In this document: positions 18,977 through 27,366 of the stretch, piece after piece
How positions within the stretch are numbered: position 1 is the stretch's first letter
How the letters are laid out: each line of letters starts with the position of its first letter
Assembly (NCBI RefSeq): GCF_001012825.1
Contig: NZ_LCZJ02000026.1
Coordinates: 222,761 to 286,760 of the forward strand
Reading direction: 5' to 3'
Origin: Paenibacillus etheri
Lineage (GTDB): Bacteria; Bacillota; Bacilli; Paenibacillales; Paenibacillaceae
Length of the DNA stretch: 64,000 nucleotides
The notes under the pieces: model-generated
The model's input: the letters and a program-made list of their open reading frames with translations, nothing else
Told to the model about the DNA's origin: nothing
Databases searched by the model: none
Made by a program: the position numbers and the translations under genes

Positions 18977-19867
18977 TTATAGATGCTTCGTCAAAAATTG
19001 CTGCCATAAAGTCCGCATTTCCAAGGTCTCCATATGCCCACCACTGGAAATGACAGGTTGCCAATGTTCTGATCTCCCTGCCGTTTGATAAGCTTCGAAC
19101 AGCCCCCTATCCAAGAGTTCTACTCCTGCAATGGGACATAGCCGATCATTTCTGCCTACTAGGCTCATTCGCGGGCGGGGAACGATCCGCTTTTGAATAT
19201 CGAGCGTTGTGAAATGCTTCAATAACCCGGGCACATAAGAATAGTAACCATGGTGATCTAGTCCTCTTACAGCAATTAGGGTATGCGCATCTACTTGACC
19301 ACAAATATCGACAATCACCCCAACTCGTTCGTCTAATGCAGCCAGCCACCAGGCCATCAAACCACCCATGGACATGCCGATTGTTGCGATGCGAGACGCG
19401 TCAATATCCTCACGTTGGCACATGTAATCTAGCATTCGAATATTGTCATACAGCATCATGCCCCACATGACCTGCCCCTGCCACAGCATTTCCTTCACTA
19501 ACTCACTCTCAGTTCTGCCACCACGCTCATTAAATCCCCACATATCGATACAGCAAGCAGCGTAACCCATCTCCGTTAAGACTTTAGCAAAAGAGGGCTG
19601 TTGCAAATAGGAACTACTCCGAATAAACTCATTGCGTCCATTCGCGTAATTCCCTCCATGAGAATGATTAAAGACAACCAGCGGAAACGGCCCTTCCTTA
19701 TGCAAAGGGATTGCTACATAAGCAGGCACCTGTTCAATCCCATTAAGATTCAGTAAAAGGGATTCCAGACTATATCCGTCCCGTTCCTCTTGGTTCATCA
19801 CAGTTACCGAAATCGGCTTATCCGTCGGAAGATCACCTAACAGTTCCTTCAGTTTATCAGGCTCCAT
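18977..19867 (-). CDS. Alpha/beta hydrolase of dienelactone-hydrolase/acetylesterase type
   Basis: 296 residues. The nucleophile elbow is GMSMGG with Ser166, the acid is Asp243 in VGRNDRLCP, and the base is His280 in SSGGHMET. The oxyanion side is VVFNHSHGGNY. Family members hydrolyse esters of small molecules and sugars. In this operon, between a GH28 enzyme and a pectinesterase, an acetyl- or feruloyl-esterase acting on pectic oligosaccharides is the natural inference. No signal peptide, so cytoplasmic. RBS GGGAGG precedes the ATG, and the preceding GH28 gene ends 12 bp upstream. The exact substrate cannot be told from sequence. Confidence 0.82.
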   Translation of the reverse strand: MEPDKLKELLGDLPTDKPISVTVMNQEERDGYSLESLLLNLNGIEQVPAYVAIPLHKEGPFPLVVFNHSHGGNYANGRNEFIRSSSYLQQPSFAKVLTEMGYAACCIDMWGFNERGGRTESELVKEMLWQGQVMWGMMLYDNIRMLDYMCQREDIDASRIATIGMSMGGLMAWWLAALDERVGVIVDICGQVDAHTLIAVRGLDHHGYYSYVPGLLKHFTTLDIQKRIVPRPRMSLVGRNDRLCPIAGVELLDRGLFEAYQTAGRSEHWQPVISSGGHMETLEMRTLWQQFLTKHL

Positions 19868-19879
19868 GGCTTCCTCCCT

Positions 19880-21241
19880 TTACGGACACACATTCTGTTC
19901 TGAGGGCGAAACTGTAACTTGTTCTACTAGTTTTTCTTGCTTGCTCGTGTTCTTCGAATGACAATTTATGATCTCTATGGCTTCACCATTTTCAATATAA
20001 AAAGCAGGTCCTTCATGATTCTCAATGCTCACCTGATGAAATTGCACATCTCTAGCATTGCCCAGAAAAAATCCGCGATTGTTCATGTTCTCGATCCCTG
20101 TCATCATGTCCGGATGCCCGGGAATCGCATTGCGTGCCATGGAGATATCAATATTTGTAAAAGTAATCTCCGATACATACTGCTCCGCAAGTCCATACAA
20201 GAATCCCGCAGATGCATGAACATTACGTGCGGTAATATTGGCGAAATGAATTCGTCTAAAGCATGGCGTTTCATCTGTAATCGGATAAGGATTTTTGTCC
20301 CACACATACTTTTCTTTCCCGCGAGGTCCACAGAAATAATACAGATTTAGGGTAAACGGACAGATGACGTCTTCCATTACGATGTTACTAATGCGAATAT
20401 CTTCTATTGTACCGCCGCGTCCCCGTCTTGATTTCATACGTATGCCACGATCGGTTTGTTTGAAGACACAGTTACTGATGGTTACATTACGAATATCTCC
20501 GCTCATTTCACTTCCAAGTACAACCCCACCATGCCCATGAACCATAGTACAGCCCGTAATCGTGATATTCTCACATGGAATGCGCTCCATCGTATCTTCA
20601 GTTCCCGCTTTGATAGCAATACAGTCATCACCTACATCAATATTACAGTTACTAATCCGAACATTCGTACAAGATTCTGGATTAATACCATCTGTGTTCG
20701 GAGAATCAGCCGGGTTCAAAATAGACAGATTATCAATCGTCACATTGTAGCAGCCCACAGGATTAACGGTCCAGCTTGGAGAATTCATTAGCGAGACATC
20801 CTTAATCGTTACCCGCTGACAGCTATCAAATCCGATCAGAGTCGGACGGGGATACTTCAGCTCTTCCCGACGGTTCCGAAATACATCCCACCATGCTTTG
20901 CCATTACCATTAATAGTTCCGCTTCCGGTAATCGATATATTGACTAAACCTTGACCATGAATACAAGGAGTATGAACCTGCTGCTTCACCCCTTCCCATC
21001 TGCATTCCACCGCAGGGTAATTCACCGGATTCGTACTGAATGAAAGGATCGCTCCTGGATTTAAATTTAATTCGATGTTGCTCTTCATAACAATCGCACC
21101 CGTATAGTAAGTACCCGCTGGCACATAAACGGTTCCTCCACCAGCCTCACTTGCCGCTTCAATCGCACGCGCAATCGCTTCTGTCGCTAACATCCCGCTA
21201 TTCTTAAGCGCTCCAAAATCCTCAATATTATATACGGACAT
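19880..21241 (-). CDS. Glycoside hydrolase family 28 (polygalacturonase-like)
   Basis: 453 residues, parallel beta-helix. GH28 signature residues are present: NTDGINPESC (Asp184), VGDDCIAIK (Asp205/Asp206), GHGGVVLGSEMSG (His237) and RGIRMKSRRGRGG (Arg ~268). The enzyme hydrolyses alpha-1,4 galacturonosyl or galacturonosyl-rhamnosyl bonds. No signal peptide is seen (it starts SVYNIEDFGALKNSG), so it probably acts as an exo-type enzyme on oligosaccharides in the cytoplasm, possibly a rhamnogalacturonan galacturonohydrolase-like form. RBS TAGGAG. It lies 28 bp downstream of a GH105 gene and 12 bp before the esterase. Confidence 0.92.
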   Translation of the reverse strand: MSVYNIEDFGALKNSGMLATEAIARAIEAASEAGGGTVYVPAGTYYTGAIVMKSNIELNLNPGAILSFSTNPVNYPAVECRWEGVKQQVHTPCIHGQGLVNISITGSGTINGNGKAWWDVFRNRREELKYPRPTLIGFDSCQRVTIKDVSLMNSPSWTVNPVGCYNVTIDNLSILNPADSPNTDGINPESCTNVRISNCNIDVGDDCIAIKAGTEDTMERIPCENITITGCTMVHGHGGVVLGSEMSGDIRNVTISNCVFKQTDRGIRMKSRRGRGGTIEDIRISNIVMEDVICPFTLNLYYFCGPRGKEKYVWDKNPYPITDETPCFRRIHFANITARNVHASAGFLYGLAEQYVSEITFTNIDISMARNAIPGHPDMMTGIENMNNRGFFLGNARDVQFHQVSIENHEGPAFYIENGEAIEIINCHSKNTSKQEKLVEQVTVSPSEQNVCP

Positions 21242-21269
21242 TTTATAGCACTCCTATTCTATATCAGAT

Positions 21270-22385
21270 TCAGCCTCTTAATTGCTCGTACTCCACACAG
21301 GCTTGCAAGAAAGCACCGACACCCTTTTGGTCGTTAGTCACAATAGGCTCGCTAATGTAATAAGCGAAAGTGCCGTCGCGTTGATCTACGCCACCTAACC
21401 CTGCTACTTGGCAATTCTTATTTAGATTGACCCATCCTTCTTTGGTCTCAAGAACAAACTCTGAGATTAGTCCTTGGAAAGCGAGTTCTAACGGTACGTA
21501 CCAACTAGCCTCTAATACGCCTAATCGAATACCTTTTGCCATGGCATACACGATCATACTGGAAGCAGAGGCTTCGAGATAATTTCCTTTGCGTTCACCT
21601 AGATTAATCACTTGATACCAGACCCCGGATTCCTTATCCTGATATTTCTCCACCGCAGTTAAAGTATCGTTTAGTATTCGTACCAGTTCTGGATAATCTG
21701 AATGCTCACTAGGTAGCAATTCCAGAACATCAACTAAAGACATGAGATACCATCCGAGTGAACGCGCCCAAAAGTTTGGAGAGCATCCTGTCTCGGGGTC
21801 ACACCAAGGTTGAACACGCTGTTCATCCCATGCGTGATATAGCAGCCCCGTTTTCGTATCTTTTGTGTGTTTCTCACTCAAGATGAATTGTTTCGTCACA
21901 TCTTCAAGCCCCCGCCCTTCCTCAAAGGCTAGCAAGTAGGCTAAATAAAAAGGTGCACCCATATATAGACCATCTAACCAGATTTGATAGGGATAAATAT
22001 TTTTATGCCAAAAAGCACCTTCCGAGGTTCGCGGATGTGTCTCTAGCTGCTTTCTAAATATGGTAGCTGCTTGTTTATATTTTTCCTGCTTGGTTTCTTT
22101 ATATAGCGTAATTAATAATTTCCCGTTGTTAATGTGATCGATATTGTACTCATCCAAATGGTAGCCTTTAACGCTGCCATCTTCCTGAATAAAGTAATCC
22201 ATCTGATCTTGAATGAATTGCAGATACTTCTTATCGCCGGTTTGCTTCCACAGCCATTCAAATCCATTCAATACGACACCATAGTCATAGGTCCAGCTTC
22301 CGTTGTAGCCTTTATCCTCATAGAGCTTTGGTGTCCTCGCCATGATAGAGTCTGCTGTGCGAATTGCCCAATGTGATCTCTTCAT
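21270..22385 (-). CDS. GH105 unsaturated rhamnogalacturonyl hydrolase (copy B)
   Basis: 371 residues, (alpha/alpha)6 barrel of the YteR/YesR type. Typical stretches: NGFEWLWKQTGDKKYL, HKNIYPYQIWLDGLYMGAP with the catalytic-region Asp, and YHAWDEQRVQPWCDPETG followed by CSPNFWARSLGWYL. It removes the unsaturated galacturonate left on the non-reducing end of oligosaccharides by pectate or rhamnogalacturonan lyases. No signal peptide. RBS GGAGG five nt before the ATG. A second GH105 gene lies just upstream, separated by a perfect 12-bp stem-loop, so the two may differ in expression and in substrate (galacturonyl versus rhamnogalacturonyl). Confidence 0.93.
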   Translation of the reverse strand: MKRSHWAIRTADSIMARTPKLYEDKGYNGSWTYDYGVVLNGFEWLWKQTGDKKYLQFIQDQMDYFIQEDGSVKGYHLDEYNIDHINNGKLLITLYKETKQEKYKQAATIFRKQLETHPRTSEGAFWHKNIYPYQIWLDGLYMGAPFYLAYLLAFEEGRGLEDVTKQFILSEKHTKDTKTGLLYHAWDEQRVQPWCDPETGCSPNFWARSLGWYLMSLVDVLELLPSEHSDYPELVRILNDTLTAVEKYQDKESGVWYQVINLGERKGNYLEASASSMIVYAMAKGIRLGVLEASWYVPLELAFQGLISEFVLETKEGWVNLNKNCQVAGLGGVDQRDGTFAYYISEPIVTNDQKGVGAFLQACVEYEQLRG

Positions 22386-22441
22386 CCCAACCTCCTGAAT
22401 ATCATTAAATTTATGAATAACTTTCTCTCACAAAATAATAG

Positions 22442-22472
22442 GACTTGATTCTCAGTCCCAGAGAATCAAGTC
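22442..22472 (-). terminator. Intercistronic stem-loop between the two GH105 genes
   Basis: GACTTGATTCTC, 7-nt loop, GAGAATCAAGTC: 12 perfect base pairs and no T-run on the minus strand. Better explained as an mRNA-stabilising or partial-termination hairpin within the operon. Confidence 0.6.
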
Positions 22473-22497
22473 ATTGTCTAGTAAGAATTCAATGGAA

Positions 22498-23601
22498 TCA
22501 CTCTTGGATTAAGCTCTCCATCTCAACACAAGCCATCACCAACGCGCCCACGCCATGTAAATCATTTTTAACTTTAGGTCGAGTAATGTAACTCTCATAA
22601 TCCCCAGCCGAAGTACCGATACAGATGTCCGGCAGAATTAACCTATCCTGCTCATCCCACTGAATGATTTGGATTAACCCTTCATACCCTTTTCTAGCCG
22701 CGGCTGTAGCGACTTCCGCATCACTTACAATGCCATGCTTCACTGCTTTGGCAATTGTGTAGACAAATAAACATGAACCTGAGGTCTCCAGCCAATTATC
22801 CGGCTCATGCCCCTTATCTACGACCTGATACCAAAGTCCACTTACCGGATCTTGATAACGAATAAGGGCATCAACAAAATCACGTAAAGTAGAAGATAGC
22901 CCTGCCCGAGCAGGATCACTAGCAGGTAACAAATCTAGGAATTGCGATAAGGCTAGACCATACCAGCCCAGCGCTCTGCTCCAGAATTCCGGTGAGCACC
23001 CTGTCTCCGGGTTCGACCATGGCATCCGGCGGCTCTCGTCCCAAGCATGATATAATAATCCGGTTGTCTCATCTTTCATATACTTACGCATTAACATCTC
23101 TTGATGGAGAACCGTATCACGTAAGCTAGGATCACCATAGACATTAGCATATTTTAACGAGAATACGCCTGCCATATAAAGCCCATCTAACCACATTTGG
23201 TTAGCATATTTATCCTTATGCCAATACCCACCTTCAGAGGTTTTGTTTAACGTAAGCAATAAATTCCTCAGCTTCTCCGCAGCGATGCGATACTTGAGTT
23301 TACCTGTCCGCTGATGAAGATTAAACAGCAGTTGTCCAGCTTGAACAGCATCCAGCTCATCGCGGGCAAAATAAAAGTTACCATATTCATCTACCAAATT
23401 ATCCACGTATTCCTGAATATAGTTAATATAGCGGTCTTCTTGATAAGCACTCCATAATAGCTCCATACCACACAGAAATACACCTTGATGGTAGTGCCAA
23501 CGATGTGCTGGAGGAAGCTCTCCCGCTCTGTAAGTATCCATTAAAGAATCGCATGCCTTTTTTGCCCACTCTATTGGTGTTGTTGGTATCCTGCCAGTCA
23601 T
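22498..23601 (-). CDS. GH105 unsaturated rhamnogalacturonyl hydrolase (copy A)
   Basis: 367 residues from the ATG at 23601, 9 nt after GGAGG; a TTG at 23607 is too close to the site. Same fold as copy B: MELLWSAYQEDRYINYIQ, HKDKYANQMWLDGLYMAG, YHAWDESRRMPWSNPETG and CSPEFWSRALGWYGL. The two proteins are clearly related but diverged, so this is an old duplication or separate acquisition. Cytoplasmic. First enzyme gene after the permeases, with a 41-bp gap, consistent with one transport-and-degradation operon. Confidence 0.93.
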   Translation of the reverse strand: MTGRIPTTPIEWAKKACDSLMDTYRAGELPPAHRWHYHQGVFLCGMELLWSAYQEDRYINYIQEYVDNLVDEYGNFYFARDELDAVQAGQLLFNLHQRTGKLKYRIAAEKLRNLLLTLNKTSEGGYWHKDKYANQMWLDGLYMAGVFSLKYANVYGDPSLRDTVLHQEMLMRKYMKDETTGLLYHAWDESRRMPWSNPETGCSPEFWSRALGWYGLALSQFLDLLPASDPARAGLSSTLRDFVDALIRYQDPVSGLWYQVVDKGHEPDNWLETSGSCLFVYTIAKAVKHGIVSDAEVATAAARKGYEGLIQIIQWDEQDRLILPDICIGTSAGDYESYITRPKVKNDLHGVGALVMACVEMESLIQE

Positions 23602-23642
23602 CTCCAAGCTCCTCCCAAAGAATAATCTCTCTCTTCCTCTTA

Positions 23643-24518
23643 TTAGCCTTTCATAGAACCTAACATGGCACCTTTGGCAAAATGCTTCTGAAGGAACGGA
23701 TACACCATGAGAATTGGCAGAGTAGCTACCACGATGACAGCCATCTTAATGGTTTGATCCGGCGGTGGAACAGTGGCATCCAGCGTAGCACTGTGGTCCA
23801 TTCCACTAGCCAGGACAACGATTTGTCTCAATAGGACTTGAATTGGCCACTTGCTGCTATCATCCAGATACAGAATAGCGCTCATGTACGTGTTCCAATA
23901 CGTAACCGAATAGAACAATCCGATGGTCGCTAAGGCTGGCAAGGATAAGGGCAGGACAATCCGGAACAAAATTCCGAAGTCGTTACATCCGTCAATTTTG
24001 GCAGATTCCTCCAAACCCTCAGGGATATTTTGAAAAAAGTTCTTCAAGATGATCATATTAAAGGCACTAATGGCTGAAGGCAGAATAAGTGCTGCATAAG
24101 AGTCAATGAGACCTAATTCCTTTACTACCAAGAACGTTGGAATCATTCCTCCATGAAAGAGCATCGTGAATACGACCAGGAAGTTAACCACTTTACGTCC
24201 GTCCAAATCTCTTCTAGCCAGGGCGTAAGCCATCAAAGAGGTAATGAGCATGCTGAAAGCTGTTCCAATGACCGTTACACCAATGGAAACTCCCATAGCT
24301 TTAAATAATGTGTTCGTTGAAAAGATGAACTTGTACGCATCCAAACTCCATACTTTTGGGATCAATACAAATTTATTGGCGGCTATCTCCGCACTTGTTG
24401 TAAAAGAACCCGCTACAACGTGTACGAAGGGAAGCACTGTCACCAATGCAATAATTGCTAGCAGCGTAAAATTTATAGCAGAAAAAATTCTGCCGCCGAT
24501 TGTTTTATCCTCTACCAT
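23643..24518 (-). CDS. ABC sugar transporter permease, LplC/YtcP type
   Basis: 291 residues, six membrane helices, MalG-like. The EAA loop that touches the ATPase reads EESAKIDGCNDFGILFRIVLP. The C-terminus QKHFAKGAMLGSMKG is the characteristic end of LplC-type permeases. It pairs with the LplB-type permease 21 bp upstream and with the lipoprotein(s) beyond. No ATPase gene is in the cluster; in this transporter class a shared MsmX-like ATPase supplied from elsewhere is usual. RBS AGGAGG. Imports pectic oligosaccharides by inference from the enzymes downstream. Confidence 0.93.
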   Translation of the reverse strand: MVEDKTIGGRIFSAINFTLLAIIALVTVLPFVHVVAGSFTTSAEIAANKFVLIPKVWSLDAYKFIFSTNTLFKAMGVSIGVTVIGTAFSMLITSLMAYALARRDLDGRKVVNFLVVFTMLFHGGMIPTFLVVKELGLIDSYAALILPSAISAFNMIILKNFFQNIPEGLEESAKIDGCNDFGILFRIVLPLSLPALATIGLFYSVTYWNTYMSAILYLDDSSKWPIQVLLRQIVVLASGMDHSATLDATVPPPDQTIKMAVIVVATLPILMVYPFLQKHFAKGAMLGSMKG

Positions 24519-24539
24519 TTCGATTCCTCCTACAACGTA

Positions 24540-25499
24540 TCAATAGACGCCTTCTTCTCCCATTTTCTTGGAGATTTTATTCACTGTCATGACCATGATC
24601 AAACCAACAATGGATTTAAAGAATCCGATGGCTGTACTGTAACTAAACTGTCCTTGTCTCAAACCTGCGGTATACACATACGTATCAATAATTTCCGCGA
24701 CCTCTCGATTCATGGAGTTAAGCAGCAGATAGACATGTTCAAATCCAAGATCCAGAACGGAACCGATTTTCAAAATAAACAAGGTGATTATCACGCCTCG
24801 AATAGCTGGAAGTGTAATATGCCAGACTTGTCTAAGCCGCCCAGCTCCATCCATACGTGCTGCTTCATAGAGCCCAGGATCGATTGCAGCAATAGCAGCC
24901 AGATAAATAATGGTTCCCCAGCCCGCTTCCCGCCAAATGACCTGAATAATGTACATCGGTCTGAACCAGCTTGGATTAAGCAGGAAGTTGATTTTTTCAA
25001 AGCCAAAATAGGCAAGCAGCTCGTTGATAATCCCCCCGTCCATCGTAACCATTACAAACGAAATGGAGACGACGATAACCCATGACATGAAATGGGGTAA
25101 ATAGAATAGGGTCTGAAAGGTTCTTTTGAAAAAAGTACCTCTAAGCTCGTTCAGCATCAGAGCCAATATAATCGGTATTGGAAAATAAATAAGAATATTC
25201 ATCCCAAACAAGATAAGCGTATTTACTAAAATATTTAAGAAGTCAGGTTCTGTAAACAACCTGCTAAAATGCTTCATCCCTACCCAATCACTACCTGTAA
25301 TGCCTTGATACGGCTTGTAATCTTGGAAGGCAATTATTAATCCATACATAGGAAAATATTTAAAAATAACAAAGTACAGTACGCCCGGCGTTAGCATGAC
25401 ATAGAGCCATTTATTTCTCCACAGCCGCTTTTTTAATTCACTGTTGCTCTTATAAATACGCTTTGGTTGTGGAGCTGGCTGTGCGGTGAGTTCCTGCAT
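24540..25499 (-). CDS. ABC sugar transporter permease, LplB/YteP type
   Basis: About 319 residues from the ATG at 25499, which is preceded by AGGAAGAG; a TTG at 25529 is a weaker start. Six membrane helices after a basic N-terminal arm (KKRLWRNKWLYVMLTPGVL). The EAA-like loop is YEAARMDGAGRLRQVWHITLP. The segment QDYKPYQGITGSDWVG between helices 1 and 2 is typical of LplB proteins. Heterodimer partner of the next permease. A 13-bp perfect stem-loop separates it from the binding-protein gene upstream, which would favour excess binding protein over permease. Confidence 0.93.
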   Translation of the reverse strand: MQELTAQPAPQPKRIYKSNSELKKRLWRNKWLYVMLTPGVLYFVIFKYFPMYGLIIAFQDYKPYQGITGSDWVGMKHFSRLFTEPDFLNILVNTLILFGMNILIYFPIPIILALMLNELRGTFFKRTFQTLFYLPHFMSWVIVVSISFVMVTMDGGIINELLAYFGFEKINFLLNPSWFRPMYIIQVIWREAGWGTIIYLAAIAAIDPGLYEAARMDGAGRLRQVWHITLPAIRGVIITLFILKIGSVLDLGFEHVYLLLNSMNREVAEIIDTYVYTAGLRQGQFSYSTAIGFFKSIVGLIMVMTVNKISKKMGEEGVY

Positions 25500-25560
25500 G
25501 TTTCTCTTCCTTTCTCCTTCTTTATTCAAACTCTTTATTTCTCCAGGTGACTATGAAGAG

Positions 25561-25593
25561 AAAAGGTTGTTGAACCAGGATCAACAACCTTTT
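25561..25593 (-). terminator. Intercistronic hairpin between binding-protein and permease genes
   Basis: AAAAGGTTGTTGA, 7-nt loop, TCAACAACCTTTT: 13 perfect pairs ending in a short T4 stretch. Probably a partial terminator or 3' stabiliser that raises binding-protein mRNA over the permease mRNA. Confidence 0.65.
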
Positions 25594-25633
25594 CAGCTAC
25601 ATATTGTTCACTCAAGCGTTTCGAACAAAGGGA

Positions 25634-27190
25634 TTACTTCTTGTACAAAGCGTTGTACTCTTCAATAATCTTAGCTCCGCCACGGCTCTTCCAGTTTTCA
25701 ACTTCTTTTTCGAACCCTGCTTTGTCGATCTGTCCGTAGATGTACTTGTAAGTGGCATCAGTAATGATCTGTTGAAGCTCAACACCTTTTTCTGTATAGG
25801 TAGCTGAATCCATAGCAGCTGTTGGATCTGGAACGCCTACCTTAACATTCTCAAGAACTAATTCTTCTGCATGAATACGACCTGGCAGCACGTTATAGCT
25901 TTGGTACATGCCATTTGTTTCATATTCTCCGATAACACTATCCTTAAAGCCCTTTACTTCACGTTCGATCAGCTCTTTGTCATCTGCCGGCTTCGCTTTA
26001 CCGTCTTCAACCGTATAGTGAACGCCTTCAATTCCCCAATACATCAAGTTAGCTACTTCAGGGGTCATCATTGCATCAAAGAAAGCAAGGATTTTCTTCA
26101 GCTCTGCTTCGTCCTTAACAGCAGATTTCGGGAACAGGACGACGTTGTTATACCCTGGAATCATCCATTGGGCAAACTTTCCATCCGGTCCTGCAACCAT
26201 ACTATGTGTGTCCAGAACTGCATCCGGGAAATTCTTGATGGTATCTTTATTAAGAGAATCAATATCCTGCATGGAGCCCCCAATATAAAGGCCGCCTTTA
26301 CCACTGGTGAACATATTCACCGCATCTGTTTTACTGGTAGCCGCGAAGTCCTGGTTCATATAACCGCCATCACGTGCCTTTTTGAAGAAGTCCATCGTTT
26401 CGATATATTGTGGGAAAGTAAAATCAGGCGCTAACTTGCCGTCAATTTCACCCCAGGTATTAGGTGTACCAAACCATGAGGAGACCGTTTTAAAAGCACC
26501 ATAGGTCAATTCATTCCGATCAATAATACCTGTTGTATCTTTTTGTCCATTTCCATCTGGATCTTGTTCTGTGAAAGCTTTAGCCATTTCAAATAATTCA
26601 TCTACATTAGCTGGTGCAGCAAGTCCTAATTTATCTGCCCAGTCTTTTCGGTAAATGATCCCTTGGCGTGCAAGTGGACGCCCGATATATAGGGTATAAA
26701 GCTTGCCATCTACTTTCGTGTTATTCAGAATTTCCGGTTTCATTTTACTTAAATTAGGGAATTCACTTAATAGTGGACCAATTTCCCAGAACTGACCGTC
26801 TTTGATCGCGTCTTTCATTTGAATAAAAGTGGTTTGATTTTTCAAATAAGTTACTTGTGGCAGTGAGCCTGTAGCAAAGGATGAATTCAGCTTTTCTTCA
26901 TACGTATCTGCTGGATAAAATTGATAAGTTAGCTTGGTGTTCGTCAATTTCTCCACTTCTGTTTTAATTCTGTCTGGTGGTGTTTCTGTCGTATTCAATG
27001 GAAGCATGATTTTGATTTCTGTAGGTTCCTCTTTAGGTGCTTCAGTCTCTTCCACCTTTGTGGTGTTCTCTGCACTTGTAGTTGGAGCTGCTGCTTCTTC
27101 TTTGTTATTGTTGTTACCACCGCATCCAGCTAACAATGTGCTGAATGTTAACAGTGCTGTTAACAACATGGTGAAGGATTTCTTCTTCAT
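25634..27190 (-). CDS. Extracellular solute-binding lipoprotein (LplA/YtcQ type), copy 1
   Basis: 518 residues from the ATG at 27190, 9 nt after GGAGGT; the upstream start at 27232 lacks a site. Lipoprotein signal peptide with lipobox LLAGC (Cys23), then an Asn/Glu/Thr-rich linker. The body is a type 1 sugar-binding protein of the large Lpl group: GRPLARQGIIYRKDWADKLG, DPDGNGQKDTTGIIDRNELT (a calcium-like loop) and the end WKSRGGAKIIEEYNALYKK. Membrane-anchored on the outer face, delivering oligosaccharides to the two permeases downstream. A near duplicate lies immediately upstream with its own terminator. Confidence 0.93.
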   Translation of the reverse strand: MKKKSFTMLLTALLTFSTLLAGCGGNNNNKEEAAAPTTSAENTTKVEETEAPKEEPTEIKIMLPLNTTETPPDRIKTEVEKLTNTKLTYQFYPADTYEEKLNSSFATGSLPQVTYLKNQTTFIQMKDAIKDGQFWEIGPLLSEFPNLSKMKPEILNNTKVDGKLYTLYIGRPLARQGIIYRKDWADKLGLAAPANVDELFEMAKAFTEQDPDGNGQKDTTGIIDRNELTYGAFKTVSSWFGTPNTWGEIDGKLAPDFTFPQYIETMDFFKKARDGGYMNQDFAATSKTDAVNMFTSGKGGLYIGGSMQDIDSLNKDTIKNFPDAVLDTHSMVAGPDGKFAQWMIPGYNNVVLFPKSAVKDEAELKKILAFFDAMMTPEVANLMYWGIEGVHYTVEDGKAKPADDKELIEREVKGFKDSVIGEYETNGMYQSYNVLPGRIHAEELVLENVKVGVPDPTAAMDSATYTEKGVELQQIITDATYKYIYGQIDKAGFEKEVENWKSRGGAKIIEEYNALYKK

Positions 27191-27323
27191 ACCATTTTGA
27201 CCTCCATAATTTGAATTGTTTACGAGTTCCACGTTACATCCTTCACAAGATTACGAAAACAATCATTTCCCCATAACGGCGCGTTCTGAAAGGGATCTGA
27301 GCAAATGATTATGGTGATAACAC

Positions 27324-27353
27324 AAAAAATCCACCGCGTCATCCGCAGTGGAT
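27324..27353 (-). terminator. Terminator between the two binding-protein genes
   Basis: On the minus strand ATCCACTGC...GCGGTGGAT (one mismatch) is followed by TTTTTTG. It separates copy 2 from copy 1, so copy 1 likely has its own promoter in the 130-bp gap. Confidence 0.7.
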
Positions 27354-27366
27354 CAAAATAACCTAT

